DNA of 64,000 nt, from the NCBI RefSeq assembly GCF_003865375.1, contig NZ_RQVS01000001.1, positions 1 to 64,000 on the forward strand, read 5' to 3'. Shown here in pieces: positions 52,567 through 60,618 of this stretch; the stretch's first letter is position 1, and every line of letters begins with the position of its first letter. A program made the position numbers and the translations under genes. This stretch comes from Gulosibacter macacae. GTDB lineage: Bacteria; Actinomycetota; Actinomycetes; Actinomycetales; Microbacteriaceae. The notes under the pieces were generated by a model. That model was given only the letters and a program-made list of their open reading frames with translations. It was not told the DNA's origin and did no database searches.

Positions 52567-53673
52567 ATGCCTACGCTGACGAACATGCCTGAGAACTCGA
52601 ACCTGTCTGCCACCGAGCACGACGCGCCTGCCGTGTATGTCCTCCACGAGAACCCCGAGTGGCTGCCGCCGCTGCTTGCCGGATTCGAGGCGGAGGGTGT
52701 GCCGGTGCGCGAACTCTCGCTCACCGAGGGCTCGTTCGACATCGCCGCCGAGCCGCCGAAGGGCGTGTTCTGGTCGCGCCTCAGCGCCTCCTCGCACACG
52801 CGTGACAACGCGCACGCGAAGGACTTCGCCCGGGCAATCCTGCGCTGGCTTGAGGCGCATGGCCGTCGCGTTGTGAACGGCTCGCAGGTGCTTGAGCTCG
52901 AGGTGTCGAAGGTGGCGCAGTACGCGGCACTTCGCGCGTCCGGTATCGACACGCCCCGCACGATCGCGGTGCTTGGCACTGACGACCTCGCCGCCCGAGC
53001 GCGCGAGCTGCCCGTGCCTTTCATCACGAAGCACAACCAGGGCGGCAAGGGCCTCGGCGTGCGCCGCTTCGACGACTACGCGGCATTCGACGAGTACATC
53101 GCTTCGGCCGAATTCGAGCAGCCCGTCGACGGCATCACCCTGCTGCAGGAATACGTCGTCACCGCCGAGCCGTTTATCACTCGTGCCGAGTTCGTCGATG
53201 GCGAGTTTCTCTACGCGGTGCGCGTCGACACCTCGGCGGGCAGCTTCGAACTCTGCCCGGCCGAGGCTTGCGTCGTCGACCTCACCGACGACGGTGCAGA
53301 TGCAACACTCACCTCGCTGCCAAACGGCCTGCTGGCTGCGGGGAACCTCGATCTCAACTTCGCCCCGAGTGACTTTGTGGTCGCCGGCGCGGCCTGCGAG
53401 GCACCCGCGGATAGCGGACTGTTTGTCGTGCGTCCCGAGATCACCGAAAACGATCCACTCATCCGCGCCCTGCGCGACTTCCTCGCCGAGCACCGCATCG
53501 AGGTCGCCGGTATTGAGTTCTTTGAGACCGCCGACGGCCGCCGCATCGTCTACGACATCAACACGAACACGAACTACAACCCCGATGTCGAGGCACGCGC
53601 CGAACTGCCCGGCGCCCGTGCCGTGGCCCGCGCGCTTGGTCGCGAACTCGCGGCGATCGGCCAACCGGCGTGA
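52567..53673 (+). CDS. ATP-grasp ligase of unknown substrate (RimK-like)
   Basis: A 368-residue ATP-grasp protein. The N-lobe reads VYVLHENPEWLPPLLAGFEA. The ATP-binding Gly-rich loop is ITKHNQGGKGLGVRRFDDY (about residues 156-174), LLQEYVVTAEPFITRAEF covers the adenine and substrate side, and the Mg2+-binding end is IEFFETADGRRIVYDINTNTNYN. ATP-grasp enzymes activate a carboxylate as acyl-phosphate and join it to an amine or thiol. The gene lies between metB and a MetY-like gene that it overlaps by 4 bases (GTGA), so the two products are probably made together and work on a related sulfur compound or amino acid. The substrate is not known. RimK-like relation is by pattern, moderate confidence. 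Confidence 0.78.
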   Translation: MPTLTNMPENSNLSATEHDAPAVYVLHENPEWLPPLLAGFEAEGVPVRELSLTEGSFDIAAEPPKGVFWSRLSASSHTRDNAHAKDFARAILRWLEAHGRRVVNGSQVLELEVSKVAQYAALRASGIDTPRTIAVLGTDDLAARARELPVPFITKHNQGGKGLGVRRFDDYAAFDEYIASAEFEQPVDGITLLQEYVVTAEPFITRAEFVDGEFLYAVRVDTSAGSFELCPAEACVVDLTDDGADATLTSLPNGLLAAGNLDLNFAPSDFVVAGAACEAPADSGLFVVRPEITENDPLIRALRDFLAEHRIEVAGIEFFETADGRRIVYDINTNTNYNPDVEARAELPGARAVARALGRELAAIGQPA

Positions 53674-55001
53674 CAGAGCACGAGGTCGTCGACCCTAACT
53701 ACGACTGGGACGGGTTCGGCTTCGACACCCGCCAAGTGCACGCGGGGGAGCGTCCCTACGGTGCCGATGGCGACCGAGTCGTGCCGATTCATATGTCGAA
53801 CGCCTTCCGCTTCGACTCGTTCCAGCACACCTGGGATCGCTTTTCGGGTGAAGATGACGGCCAGCTTTACTCCCGTCACCGCAACCCCACAAGTGAGGTT
53901 GCTGAGGCGCGCGTCGCCTCGCTCGAGGGCGGCACCGGCGCGGTCGCCGTCGCCTCGGGTAGCGCGGCCATCGCCTCGACGATGTTGAGCCTGCTCGAAG
54001 CGGGCGACCACTTCATCTCGACCGCGAGCATCTACAGCGGCACACAGCTCATGTTCAACCGCTCGCTGCGCCGCCTCGGTATTGAAGTCGACTATGTGTG
54101 GGACTGGCGCAGCCGCGACGAGTGGGAAGCGCTGATCCGCCCCAACACCAAGGCGATCTTCACCGAGTCGATTCCGAACCCGAAGAACGACATCGTCGAC
54201 ATCGCATTTGTCGCTGAGATCGCACACGCCCACGGCATCCCGCTCATCGTCGACAACACGATCGCCTCGCCCTACCTCATCCGGCCCATCGAGCATGGAG
54301 CCGATATCGTCGTGCACTCCTCAACGAAGTTCCTTGGCGGGCACGGGGCAGGGCTCTCGGGAGTGATCGTTGACGGTGGCCGGTTTGACTGGGCCGCGAC
54401 TGAGGGGCGCTATCCGCTCCTCACCGAGCGCCAGCATCCTGGCAAACCCTCGTTCGTCGAGGCGGCAGGCGACCGCGCCTTTGAACAGTACGTTCGCCTC
54501 ACCTCCGTGTATGACTATGGCCCGGCGATCTCGCCGTTCAACGCGTTCTTGCTGCAGCAGGGCATGGAGACTCTGTCACTGCGGATGCAACGCCACGTTG
54601 ACAGCGCCCGTGCAATTGCGGAGTGGCTCGTGGGACAGTCCGGGGTGGTCTCGGTTGACTACGCGGGCCTACCCGGCGGTCGCGACTCGGAGCTTGCGCA
54701 GCGACTCTATGGCGGCCGCAGCGGTTCGGTATTCGCGCTCACCGTCATCGGCGGACTCGAGGGTGCGCGAACCTTCATCGACCACCTGCGGGTGTTCTCG
54801 CGGATGACGAATATCGGTGATGTGCGCTCGCTCGCGATTCATCCGGGCACCACCACACACCTCTTATTCAGCGAGGAGTACCGCCTGCGACTCGGTATTG
54901 AACCGGGGCTCGTGCGCCTGTCGATTGGTCTGGAAACGGTCGACGACCTCATCGCTGATCTCGAGGATGCGTTGGCCGCCGTCGTGCGCGTGCACGGCTA
55001 G
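53670..55001 (+). CDS. MetY-like PLP enzyme (O-acetylhomoserine sulfhydrylase family)
   Basis: A 443-residue transsulfuration-family enzyme with the longer MetY type of layout. It starts GFGFDTRQVHAGERPYG and has YSRHRNPTSEVAEARVASLEGG, a SGSAAIASTMLSLL helix, VDNTIASPYLIRPIEHGADIVVHSSTKFLGGHG (Schiff-base Lys), and RTFIDHLRVFSRMTNIGDVRSLAIHPGTTTH, the usual MetY end (NIGD..SL..HP..TTH). Expected chemistry: O-acetylhomoserine plus sulfide or another sulfur donor. The GTG start overlaps the ATP-grasp stop. Differences from standard MetY (for example MSNAFRFDSFQHTWDRF in place of the common QTTSY) suggest another substrate. This is an inference. Confidence 0.82.
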   Translation: MTEHEVVDPNYDWDGFGFDTRQVHAGERPYGADGDRVVPIHMSNAFRFDSFQHTWDRFSGEDDGQLYSRHRNPTSEVAEARVASLEGGTGAVAVASGSAAIASTMLSLLEAGDHFISTASIYSGTQLMFNRSLRRLGIEVDYVWDWRSRDEWEALIRPNTKAIFTESIPNPKNDIVDIAFVAEIAHAHGIPLIVDNTIASPYLIRPIEHGADIVVHSSTKFLGGHGAGLSGVIVDGGRFDWAATEGRYPLLTERQHPGKPSFVEAAGDRAFEQYVRLTSVYDYGPAISPFNAFLLQQGMETLSLRMQRHVDSARAIAEWLVGQSGVVSVDYAGLPGGRDSELAQRLYGGRSGSVFALTVIGGLEGARTFIDHLRVFSRMTNIGDVRSLAIHPGTTTHLLFSEEYRLRLGIEPGLVRLSIGLETVDDLIADLEDALAAVVRVHG

Positions 55002-55008
55002 CCCGTGC

Positions 55009-55025
55009 GCTGAGGCTCTCGAAGC
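55009..55025. repeat. Family A repeat, single copy
   Basis: GCTGAGGCTCTCGAAGC between the MetY-like gene and the mycothiol dehydrogenase gene; exact complement of the 37348 arm core. Confidence 0.85.
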
Positions 55026-55101
55026 GTCCTGCTCAGTGGTCGTTCGGACGCGCGTGAGAGCATCCTCATCTAGCTGACTTCACCACGAGCGAGGAGCAAC
55101 A

Positions 55102-56199
55102 ATGCAGCAAGTCCAAGGCGTGATCGTGCGCGCGAAGAACGAGCCGGTCGAGCTCGTGACCGTGAATGTTCCAGACGCCGGCCCCGGCGAGGCGGTCGTC
55201 CGCATCCAGGCCTGCGGCGTTTGCCACACTGACCTCCACTACGTGCAGGGCGGTATTGGCGACGACTACCCCTACCTCCTTGGCCATGAAGCAGCCGGCA
55301 TCGTCGAGCAGATCGGCCCCGATGTGACGGGCCTGGAAGTTGGCGACTTTGTCGTGCTCAACTGGCGTGCCGTGTGTGGCGAGTGCCGCGCCTGTAAGCG
55401 CGGTGAGCCCTGGTACTGCTTCGCGACGCACAATGCGACGCAGAAGATGACCCTTGAAGACGGCACTGAGCTCTCGCCGGCCCTCGGCATCGGTGCGTTC
55501 ATCGAGAAGACGCTCGTGGCTGCGGGTCAGTGCACCAAGGTTGATCCGACCGCTGACCCGGCCGCAGTGGGCCTCCTTGGCTGCGGAATCATGGCGGGCG
55601 CAGGCGCGGCCATCAACACCGCGGCAGTGCGCCGCGGCGAATCGGTCGCCGTCATCGGCTGCGGTGGCGTCGGCACCGCCGCGATCGCGGGTGCGAAGCT
55701 CGCCGGTGCGACGAAGATCATCGCCGTCGACATCGATGACCGCAAGCTCGAACAGGCACGCCAATTCGGTGCCACCGACACCGTCAACTCGAACAACGAG
55801 GATGCAGTCGAGCGAGTTCGCGAACTCACCGATGGCAACGGCGCCGATGTCGTCATCGACGCGGTCGGCCGCCCCGAAACCTTCGAGCAGGCCTTCTACG
55901 CCCGTGATCTCGCGGGCCGTGTCGTACTCGTCGGGGTGCCGACGCCGGACATGCAGCTCACGCTGCCGCTACTCGAAATCTTCGGCCGTGGTGGCTCGCT
56001 GAAGTCGAGCTGGTATGGCGACTGCCTGCCCGAGCGCGACTTTCCGCTCCTCACCGATCTCTTCTTGCAGGGACGCTTCCCGCTTGGCGACTTCGTGAGT
56101 GAGCGCATTGCCATTGATGGCATCAACGAGGCGTTCGAGAAGATGCACCGTGGCGATGTGCTTCGCTCGGTTGTCGTGCTGGAAGGAGCCGCCGAATGA
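55102..56199 (+). CDS. mscR: S-(hydroxymethyl)mycothiol dehydrogenase
   Basis: Zinc- and NAD-dependent medium-chain dehydrogenase that oxidises the formaldehyde-mycothiol adduct (and can reduce S-nitrosomycothiol), 365 residues. Catalytic zinc ligands: [10 protein letters not shown] (Cys), GHEAAGIVE (His/Glu); structural zinc: [15 protein letters not shown]. The Rossmann motif is [16 protein letters not shown], with [18 protein letters not shown] for NAD preference. The family text [16 protein letters not shown] and [17 protein letters not shown] identifies the mycothiol type rather than a generic alcohol dehydrogenase. It overlaps the following MBL gene by 4 bases, a known pairing. Confidence 0.94.
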   Translation: MQQVQGVIVRAKNEPVELVTVNVPDAGPGEAVVRIQACGVCHTDLHYVQGGIGDDYPYLLGHEAAGIVEQIGPDVTGLEVGDFVVLNWRAVCGECRACKRGEPWYCFATHNATQKMTLEDGTELSPALGIGAFIEKTLVAAGQCTKVDPTADPAAVGLLGCGIMAGAGAAINTAAVRRGESVAVIGCGGVGTAAIAGAKLAGATKIIAVDIDDRKLEQARQFGATDTVNSNNEDAVERVRELTDGNGADVVIDAVGRPETFEQAFYARDLAGRVVLVGVPTPDMQLTLPLLEIFGRGGSLKSSWYGDCLPERDFPLLTDLFLQGRFPLGDFVSERIAIDGINEAFEKMHRGDVLRSVVVLEGAAE

Positions 56200-56810
56200 C
56201 CGCGCGCATTGACCACACTGTAACCGCTGGCACGTTCTCGCTCGACGGCGAAACGTTCGACGTTGACAACAACGTCTGGGTCGTCGGCGACGACAACGAG
56301 TGCATCATTATCGACGCGCCGCACGACGTGGATGCCATTGTTGAGCTCGTGGGCGGACGCACTGTGAAGGCGATCGTCTGCACGCACGCGCACGATGACC
56401 ACATCCGATTTGCGCCTGAACTTGCCGAGCGCGTTGGTGCGCCAATTCTGCTCAACCCGGATGACGCCGTGCTGTGGGAGCTCACGCACCCTGACCGCGC
56501 ACCCGATGGGGAGTTGCACGATGGCGATGTCGTTGAGATTGCTGGCACCCGGCTCGAGGTGCTCGCGACTCCGGGGCACGCTCCCGGCGCGGTGTGCCTG
56601 TGGGCGCCGGAGCTTGGGGTGGTGTTCACCGGTGACACGCTCTTCAACGGTGGGCCGGGCGCGACGGGGCGCAGCTACAGCGATCGTTCGACGCTCGAGT
56701 TCTCGATTCGCACGAAGCTCTTCCCGCTCGGCGATGAGGTCGTCGTGAAGACCGGACACGGCGACGACACCACGATCGGTGCCGAGAAGCAGGGCGACTG
56801 GGTCGACTAG
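56196..56810 (+). CDS. MBL-fold hydrolase, mycothiol detoxification partner
   Basis: Metallo-beta-lactamase-fold hydrolase of 204 residues. The dinuclear site shows [11 protein letters not shown] (HxHxDH), the bridging Asp in [12 protein letters not shown], and His in [10 protein letters not shown] and [11 protein letters not shown]. In genomes with mycothiol it usually follows mscR and is thought to hydrolyse the S-formyl thioester made there, like glyoxalase II or formylglutathione hydrolase. The start overlaps the mscR stop (ATGA). The inverted repeat at 56825 follows and separates it from the convergent TelA gene. Confidence 0.92.
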   Translation: MTARIDHTVTAGTFSLDGETFDVDNNVWVVGDDNECIIIDAPHDVDAIVELVGGRTVKAIVCTHAHDDHIRFAPELAERVGAPILLNPDDAVLWELTHPDRAPDGELHDGDVVEIAGTRLEVLATPGHAPGAVCLWAPELGVVFTGDTLFNGGPGATGRSYSDRSTLEFSIRTKLFPLGDEVVVKTGHGDDTTIGAEKQGDWVD

Positions 56811-56824
56811 GGGTTTGGCTGGGG

Positions 56825-56953
56825 GGTCTCGATACGTCGCTTCGCTCCTACTCGACCAGCCAAACGGGTGCTGCTCGACCAGCCAGGTGGGTGCTATTCG
56901 ACCAGCCAAATTTATTGGTTGGTCGAGTAGCGCGAAGCGCGTATCGAGACCCC
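56825..56953. repeat. Large family B inverted repeat with an inner tandem repeat
   Basis: Arms GGTCTCGATACGTCGCTTCG (left) and GCGAAGCGCGTATCGAGACC (right) enclose about 80 bases. Inside, a 23-base unit is repeated in tandem: 56848-56870, 56871-56893, and a partial third copy to about 56912, each with CTCGACCAGCCA and mostly GGGTG. It lies between the convergent MBL and TelA genes. It is the longest of three family B copies (others at 12560 and 25676). Confidence 0.9.
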
Positions 56954-56963
56954 CGCACCCCGC

Positions 56964-58199
56964 CTAGAGCGTGAGCTCAGGCGGCAACTGCCCAACGCCG
57001 AGCTGGCTATTCGGCTGACGCGTGAGCTCATTCTCGCGCGAACGCTCGAGGTAGGGCGTTGCCCGCTCGAGCTGGTGCGAGAGATTCGCGATGGTGGCCG
57101 CAAAGTTCTGATTCGCCGTCGCGCGGAATTGCTCCACCTGGTCGATCGTCGCGAACACATTGTCGTAGGCCCGCTGCAACGTCTCAAGCGAGACGCCGGA
57201 AGACACGGCTTGCTGCTGGATGCGCGCCGTATTGTCACGGAGCATCGCCGAGGTCTTCTCGATCATTGCGTTCGTGGTCGAGTTCACCGCATCAATCTGG
57301 TCGAGCACAATGCGCTGGTTCTCAAGCGCCTGTGCGACGACGACGGCCGTGCGCAATGCCGTCATCGTGGTCGTCTTTGCTCGCTCAACACCGTCAATGA
57401 GCTTGAGGTTGTTGTCCTGGATGAGATCCATCGACAGGTACGACTGCACGCTCACGGCAAGCTGCGTCTGCACATCAACGTGGCGCTGGCGCACCGCAAA
57501 GAGCACATCCTGTTCCATCGCTGAGGCGGCCTGCACATCTCCGGCACCCGCGAGATCTTCGATCTTGCGCACGACCGCCGCATCCAGTTCATCGAGCAAG
57601 CCCGAAAGCTGCTTGAGCTGCACCATCGAATCCCACAGCGCCTTGCGTTCAATGCCGAGTGCGGCGTTGTCCTTGCGCAGCACATCCTGGCCGCGGTCAA
57701 GCGAGAGCAGAATCGTGTTGAGCTGCTCCTGGTTCGTCTCGTACTGCTTGAAGTAGCGCTGCAGTTGCTTGCCGCCCGGCAACGCGCTCGCCAGCCGACC
57801 TAGGAACGACTTCTCACCGGGCGCGAGCTCTTCGACCTTGTTGCGCAGATCCACGAGCGAACGCGACACCTCGGCGGCATTGCCATCGCCACCGGCGGCC
57901 TTTGCCTGCGCAAGGCTCTTGTCGAGAAAGCGACTCGAGGCGGTCGATGACGACTGAATCTCGGTGCGCGCAACCTGCTGAATCGCCCGCACCTGCTCGG
58001 TGTACTCGGGTGTCTTCGGCCGCATCGTCGAGAGGTGGTCCACCCAGGTGTCGGCGCGACGGCGCAGATCGAGCGCGGTTGCCGGATCGATGTCGGGCAA
58101 CATGTCGGGAGCCTTCTCGGGCTCGACGGCCTCAACCGGCGGCGTGGCCGGAATCGGCTCGAGTTCTGCGGCGCTCGGCGGTTGCAGCTTGTCGTTCAT
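56964..58199 (-). CDS. TelA-like toxic anion resistance family protein
   Basis: A 411-residue, mostly helical cytoplasmic protein of the TelA/KlaA/YceH family. Typical text: DIDPATALDLRRRADTWVDHL, SLVDLRNKVEELAP, LPGGKQLQRYFKQYETNQEQLNTILLSLDRGQDVLRKDN, MEQDVLFAVRQRHVDVQTQLAVSVQSYLSMDLIQDNN and a C-terminal helix block. The family is named for tellurite resistance, but its mechanism is unclear. Here it is the last gene of a four-gene minus-strand operon and overlaps the XpaC-like gene by 4 bases. In Bacillus subtilis a TelA-like gene (yaaN) also neighbours xpaC. Confidence 0.92.
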   Translation of the reverse strand: MNDKLQPPSAAELEPIPATPPVEAVEPEKAPDMLPDIDPATALDLRRRADTWVDHLSTMRPKTPEYTEQVRAIQQVARTEIQSSSTASSRFLDKSLAQAKAAGGDGNAAEVSRSLVDLRNKVEELAPGEKSFLGRLASALPGGKQLQRYFKQYETNQEQLNTILLSLDRGQDVLRKDNAALGIERKALWDSMVQLKQLSGLLDELDAAVVRKIEDLAGAGDVQAASAMEQDVLFAVRQRHVDVQTQLAVSVQSYLSMDLIQDNNLKLIDGVERAKTTTMTALRTAVVVAQALENQRIVLDQIDAVNSTTNAMIEKTSAMLRDNTARIQQQAVSSGVSLETLQRAYDNVFATIDQVEQFRATANQNFAATIANLSHQLERATPYLERSRENELTRQPNSQLGVGQLPPELTL

Positions 58200-59008
58200 G
58201 CAAGGCTCCTCGGATCGGTGTTCGGGTTGAGGTCGGGTGCGTCGCCAGGGTTCGGGGTGCCAGGGTTCGGGACGCCAGGCAGGCTCGCCGGTCCGGCGTC
58301 ATACTGCGGCGAGTCACGAAGCGGCTGGTCGAGGTCAAGCACCGACGCGGTACTCGCCTGCTCAAAGCGCAGCTGCAAAAAGGCGGCGTGCTCATAGACG
58401 CTCTGGGTCGTCCCGCGCACCACATCGGTTTCGATGCGGTCAAGTGCTTCGCCGAGGATGCCCGCCTGCTCTTCCAGCGCCACCACATTCTTTTCGACCT
58501 GGGCACGCGAGGCGCGGCCCGAAAAGGAGGTGTGCATCCGGTCGTTTTCAATGGCGAGATTCACGATCGTTGGCAGGTAGTCGGTCGCAAGCACGTGGAG
58601 CATGTGCACATCGCCGTCGAGCTGGGTGCGCTGTTGCAGCGCCGGGGTGATCGCGAGGGTGCGCACACCCCGGATGAGGTCGCCCAGTTTCTCGTCAAGG
58701 TGCGTGCCCGACCACAGCGGCCGGCTCTCAAGACGGCGCAGCGTGTTTTCCATGGCGTTTGCGCTCGTGAGCACGGCCTGCAGGGTCTCGGGCACCGTCG
58801 TTGGCGCGACGCTGGTGCTGCCGATTTCAAGCATCCGCGGCGCCATTGGCGTGAAGAGCATGCCGGCGCCCGCGCCGAGCGCGGCACCGAGCGCGATGCC
58901 AACGGGAGGTGCGAAGCCGAGCAACAACACTGTGGCGGCCGCTGTGCCGACGCCGACGAGCGCGCCGGTGACGGTAGGTGCCAGCCACTTTCGCGGGGAT
59001 GAACTCAT
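58196..59008 (-). CDS. XpaC-like membrane protein
   Basis: A 270-residue protein, a candidate for the 5-bromo-4-chloroindolyl phosphate hydrolysis (XpaC) family. The N-terminus carries two hydrophobic segments (WLAPTVTGALVGVGTAAATVLLL and GIALGAALGAGAGMLF), then helices (LQAVLTSANAMENTLRRLES, THLDEKLGDLIRGVRTLA, VEKNVVALEEQAGILGEAL) and a Pro/Asp-rich tail. No catalytic motif is visible; XpaC itself is of uncertain function. The pairing with TelA is the main support. Overlaps of 4 bases with TelA (downstream) and the VWA gene (upstream) suggest strict co-expression. Confidence 0.75.
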   Translation of the reverse strand: MSSSPRKWLAPTVTGALVGVGTAAATVLLLGFAPPVGIALGAALGAGAGMLFTPMAPRMLEIGSTSVAPTTVPETLQAVLTSANAMENTLRRLESRPLWSGTHLDEKLGDLIRGVRTLAITPALQQRTQLDGDVHMLHVLATDYLPTIVNLAIENDRMHTSFSGRASRAQVEKNVVALEEQAGILGEALDRIETDVVRGTTQSVYEHAAFLQLRFEQASTASVLDLDQPLRDSPQYDAGPASLPGVPNPGTPNPGDAPDLNPNTDPRSLA

Positions 59009-60618
59009 AGGTATCCCCGGATCTCACGGAACGCCGCCGCGAGCGACTCGGATTTCGCGTCGAAGCTGCGACCACCGGTGAGTTCGGCGAGGCGCTCGAG
59101 TTCGTCGGCGTTTGAATCGCCGAACTTCACGGTAAACACGGGAATCTCGCGCGCCTCGGGATGCTGCGCGACGAAGTCCTCGTACCAGCGCTCGAAATCG
59201 CGAGCCGACATACCTTCGTTGCTCTCACCATCGGTGAACAGCACGATTGACGAAATCGTGTCACCGCTCGCGTTCGCCAGCGCATCCTCGTAGGCGGTGG
59301 CAACGGTGGTGTAGACCGAGGTGCCGCCGTAGGGGCTGTAGCTACTCACATGCGAGTTGATTTCGCGCAGGGCAGCGTCGTAGCCGGCAGTGTCGGCGGG
59401 AATCTCGACGGTGAACTCTGACTTCACCGAGCTGGAGAATTCGAGATAGGTGATGCGTTCACGCGGCTGCAGTCGCAGCAGCGCGCTCGAGGTGCCATCG
59501 CCGTGGCTACCCGAGAGCACATCGAGGGCCGCGCGCAGGTCGTCCATGCGGCTGCCGTCACCCATCGACCCCGAAGTGTCGATGGCGAAGACCATGTTCG
59601 AGGGCTTCTTCACCTGGCTGAGCCAGGTCTCGAGCAGCGTCTGCACCGTCTCGAGCTGGTTCGGGAACGGCAGTTCGAACACCGAAGCGTCCATGCTCGG
59701 GGGAGTGGCGGTGGTGCGGCGGTGCGTGTCGTCGGCAATGCGCTGTTGCACGTCATCGCGCAGCAGGTAGTCGACAACCTTCTGGTAGTTCGCGGCGGTC
59801 TCTTCGTCGGCGCCCTTGAGGAGGGTGAGCGGGTAATCGCTTGTGACGACGCCGTCGGAAGGAATCACGATGCTAAGGGGCTGACCGTTCACCTGCACGG
59901 TCTCGAGTACCGATTCGTAGTTGAAGATGCCATCGACCGCGTCGGGCTGCTGCGCGAACTTGTCGACGAGCCAGCCCGAAGAACCGGAGGCAAGCTGCTG
60001 GCCACTCGCGAACTGCTGGAGTTGCGGGGTCGTTGCGGCGATGTCACCGGTCGCGAGCACGGTGCCGGTACCCGAGAGCGCCGTGGTCATCTGCACGAGC
60101 GTCGTGAATCCCGAGTTTGATGAGATCGGGCTGGTCATGCCGTAGGTGAGTTGCCCCTGGCTGATCGCATCGACCACTTCTTGCCAGGTGGGCTGGTTGT
60201 CGGCCGTCCAGCCGAGTCGCTGCGCCACCTCAGACTTCAGGCCGAGCACGACCGGCGAGCGCATGATCGATTCGCTCTTGTCGACGAGGTTCAGGCCCTC
60301 GGGAAAGAGCGTGAGGTAGCGGTTCGAGGGGAACCACGTTGCCTGCCAGGGCTTGTCTCCCGATGAGAGCAGCGCCTCGGTGCCGTCGAGTGTGCCGATG
60401 TATTCGAACTCGAGTGTGACCCCGGTCTCGCGGGTCATATCAGCAAGGATCGGCTCGAGGTCTTTCACCTCGCTCCCGGCGAGCACTTTGATGGTCGGGC
60501 CGCCGCCGAGCAGCCCGGCACAACCGGTGAGAAGCGCCGGCACGGCGATGACGACGGCAAGCAGACCCGCGAGGCGTGCGCTCGCCTTCGTGACGAACTT
60601 GCGAAGCTTGGCGGTCAC
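59005..60618 (-). CDS. Binding-protein/VWA fusion lipoprotein
   Basis: A 537-residue surface protein. N-terminal lipoprotein signal: LLAVVIAVPALLTGC (Cys about residue 33). Residues about 40-320 look like a type-2 periplasmic binding domain (IKVLAGSEVKDLEPILADMTRET, FPSNRYLTLFPE). From about residue 335 a von Willebrand A domain with an intact metal site follows: MVFAIDTSGSMGDG (DxSxS), YGGTSVYTTV (Thr) and VLFTDGESNEG (Asp). This fusion is known as substrate-binding and VWA domain-containing protein; ligands are not known. It is cotranslated with the XpaC-like gene and the binding-protein-like gene, overlapping both by 4 bases. Confidence 0.9.
   Translation of the reverse strand: MTAKLRKFVTKASARLAGLLAVVIAVPALLTGCAGLLGGGPTIKVLAGSEVKDLEPILADMTRETGVTLEFEYIGTLDGTEALLSSGDKPWQATWFPSNRYLTLFPEGLNLVDKSESIMRSPVVLGLKSEVAQRLGWTADNQPTWQEVVDAISQGQLTYGMTSPISSNSGFTTLVQMTTALSGTGTVLATGDIAATTPQLQQFASGQQLASGSSGWLVDKFAQQPDAVDGIFNYESVLETVQVNGQPLSIVIPSDGVVTSDYPLTLLKGADEETAANYQKVVDYLLRDDVQQRIADDTHRRTTATPPSMDASVFELPFPNQLETVQTLLETWLSQVKKPSNMVFAIDTSGSMGDGSRMDDLRAALDVLSGSHGDGTSSALLRLQPRERITYLEFSSSVKSEFTVEIPADTAGYDAALREINSHVSSYSPYGGTSVYTTVATAYEDALANASGDTISSIVLFTDGESNEGMSARDFERWYEDFVAQHPEAREIPVFTVKFGDSNADELERLAELTGGRSFDAKSESLAAAFREIRGYL

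Noticed and set aside
56848-56912. CRISPR-like short tandem repeats
   Set aside because: The units are adjacent without spacers and no cas gene is near; it is a tandem expansion within a palindrome.
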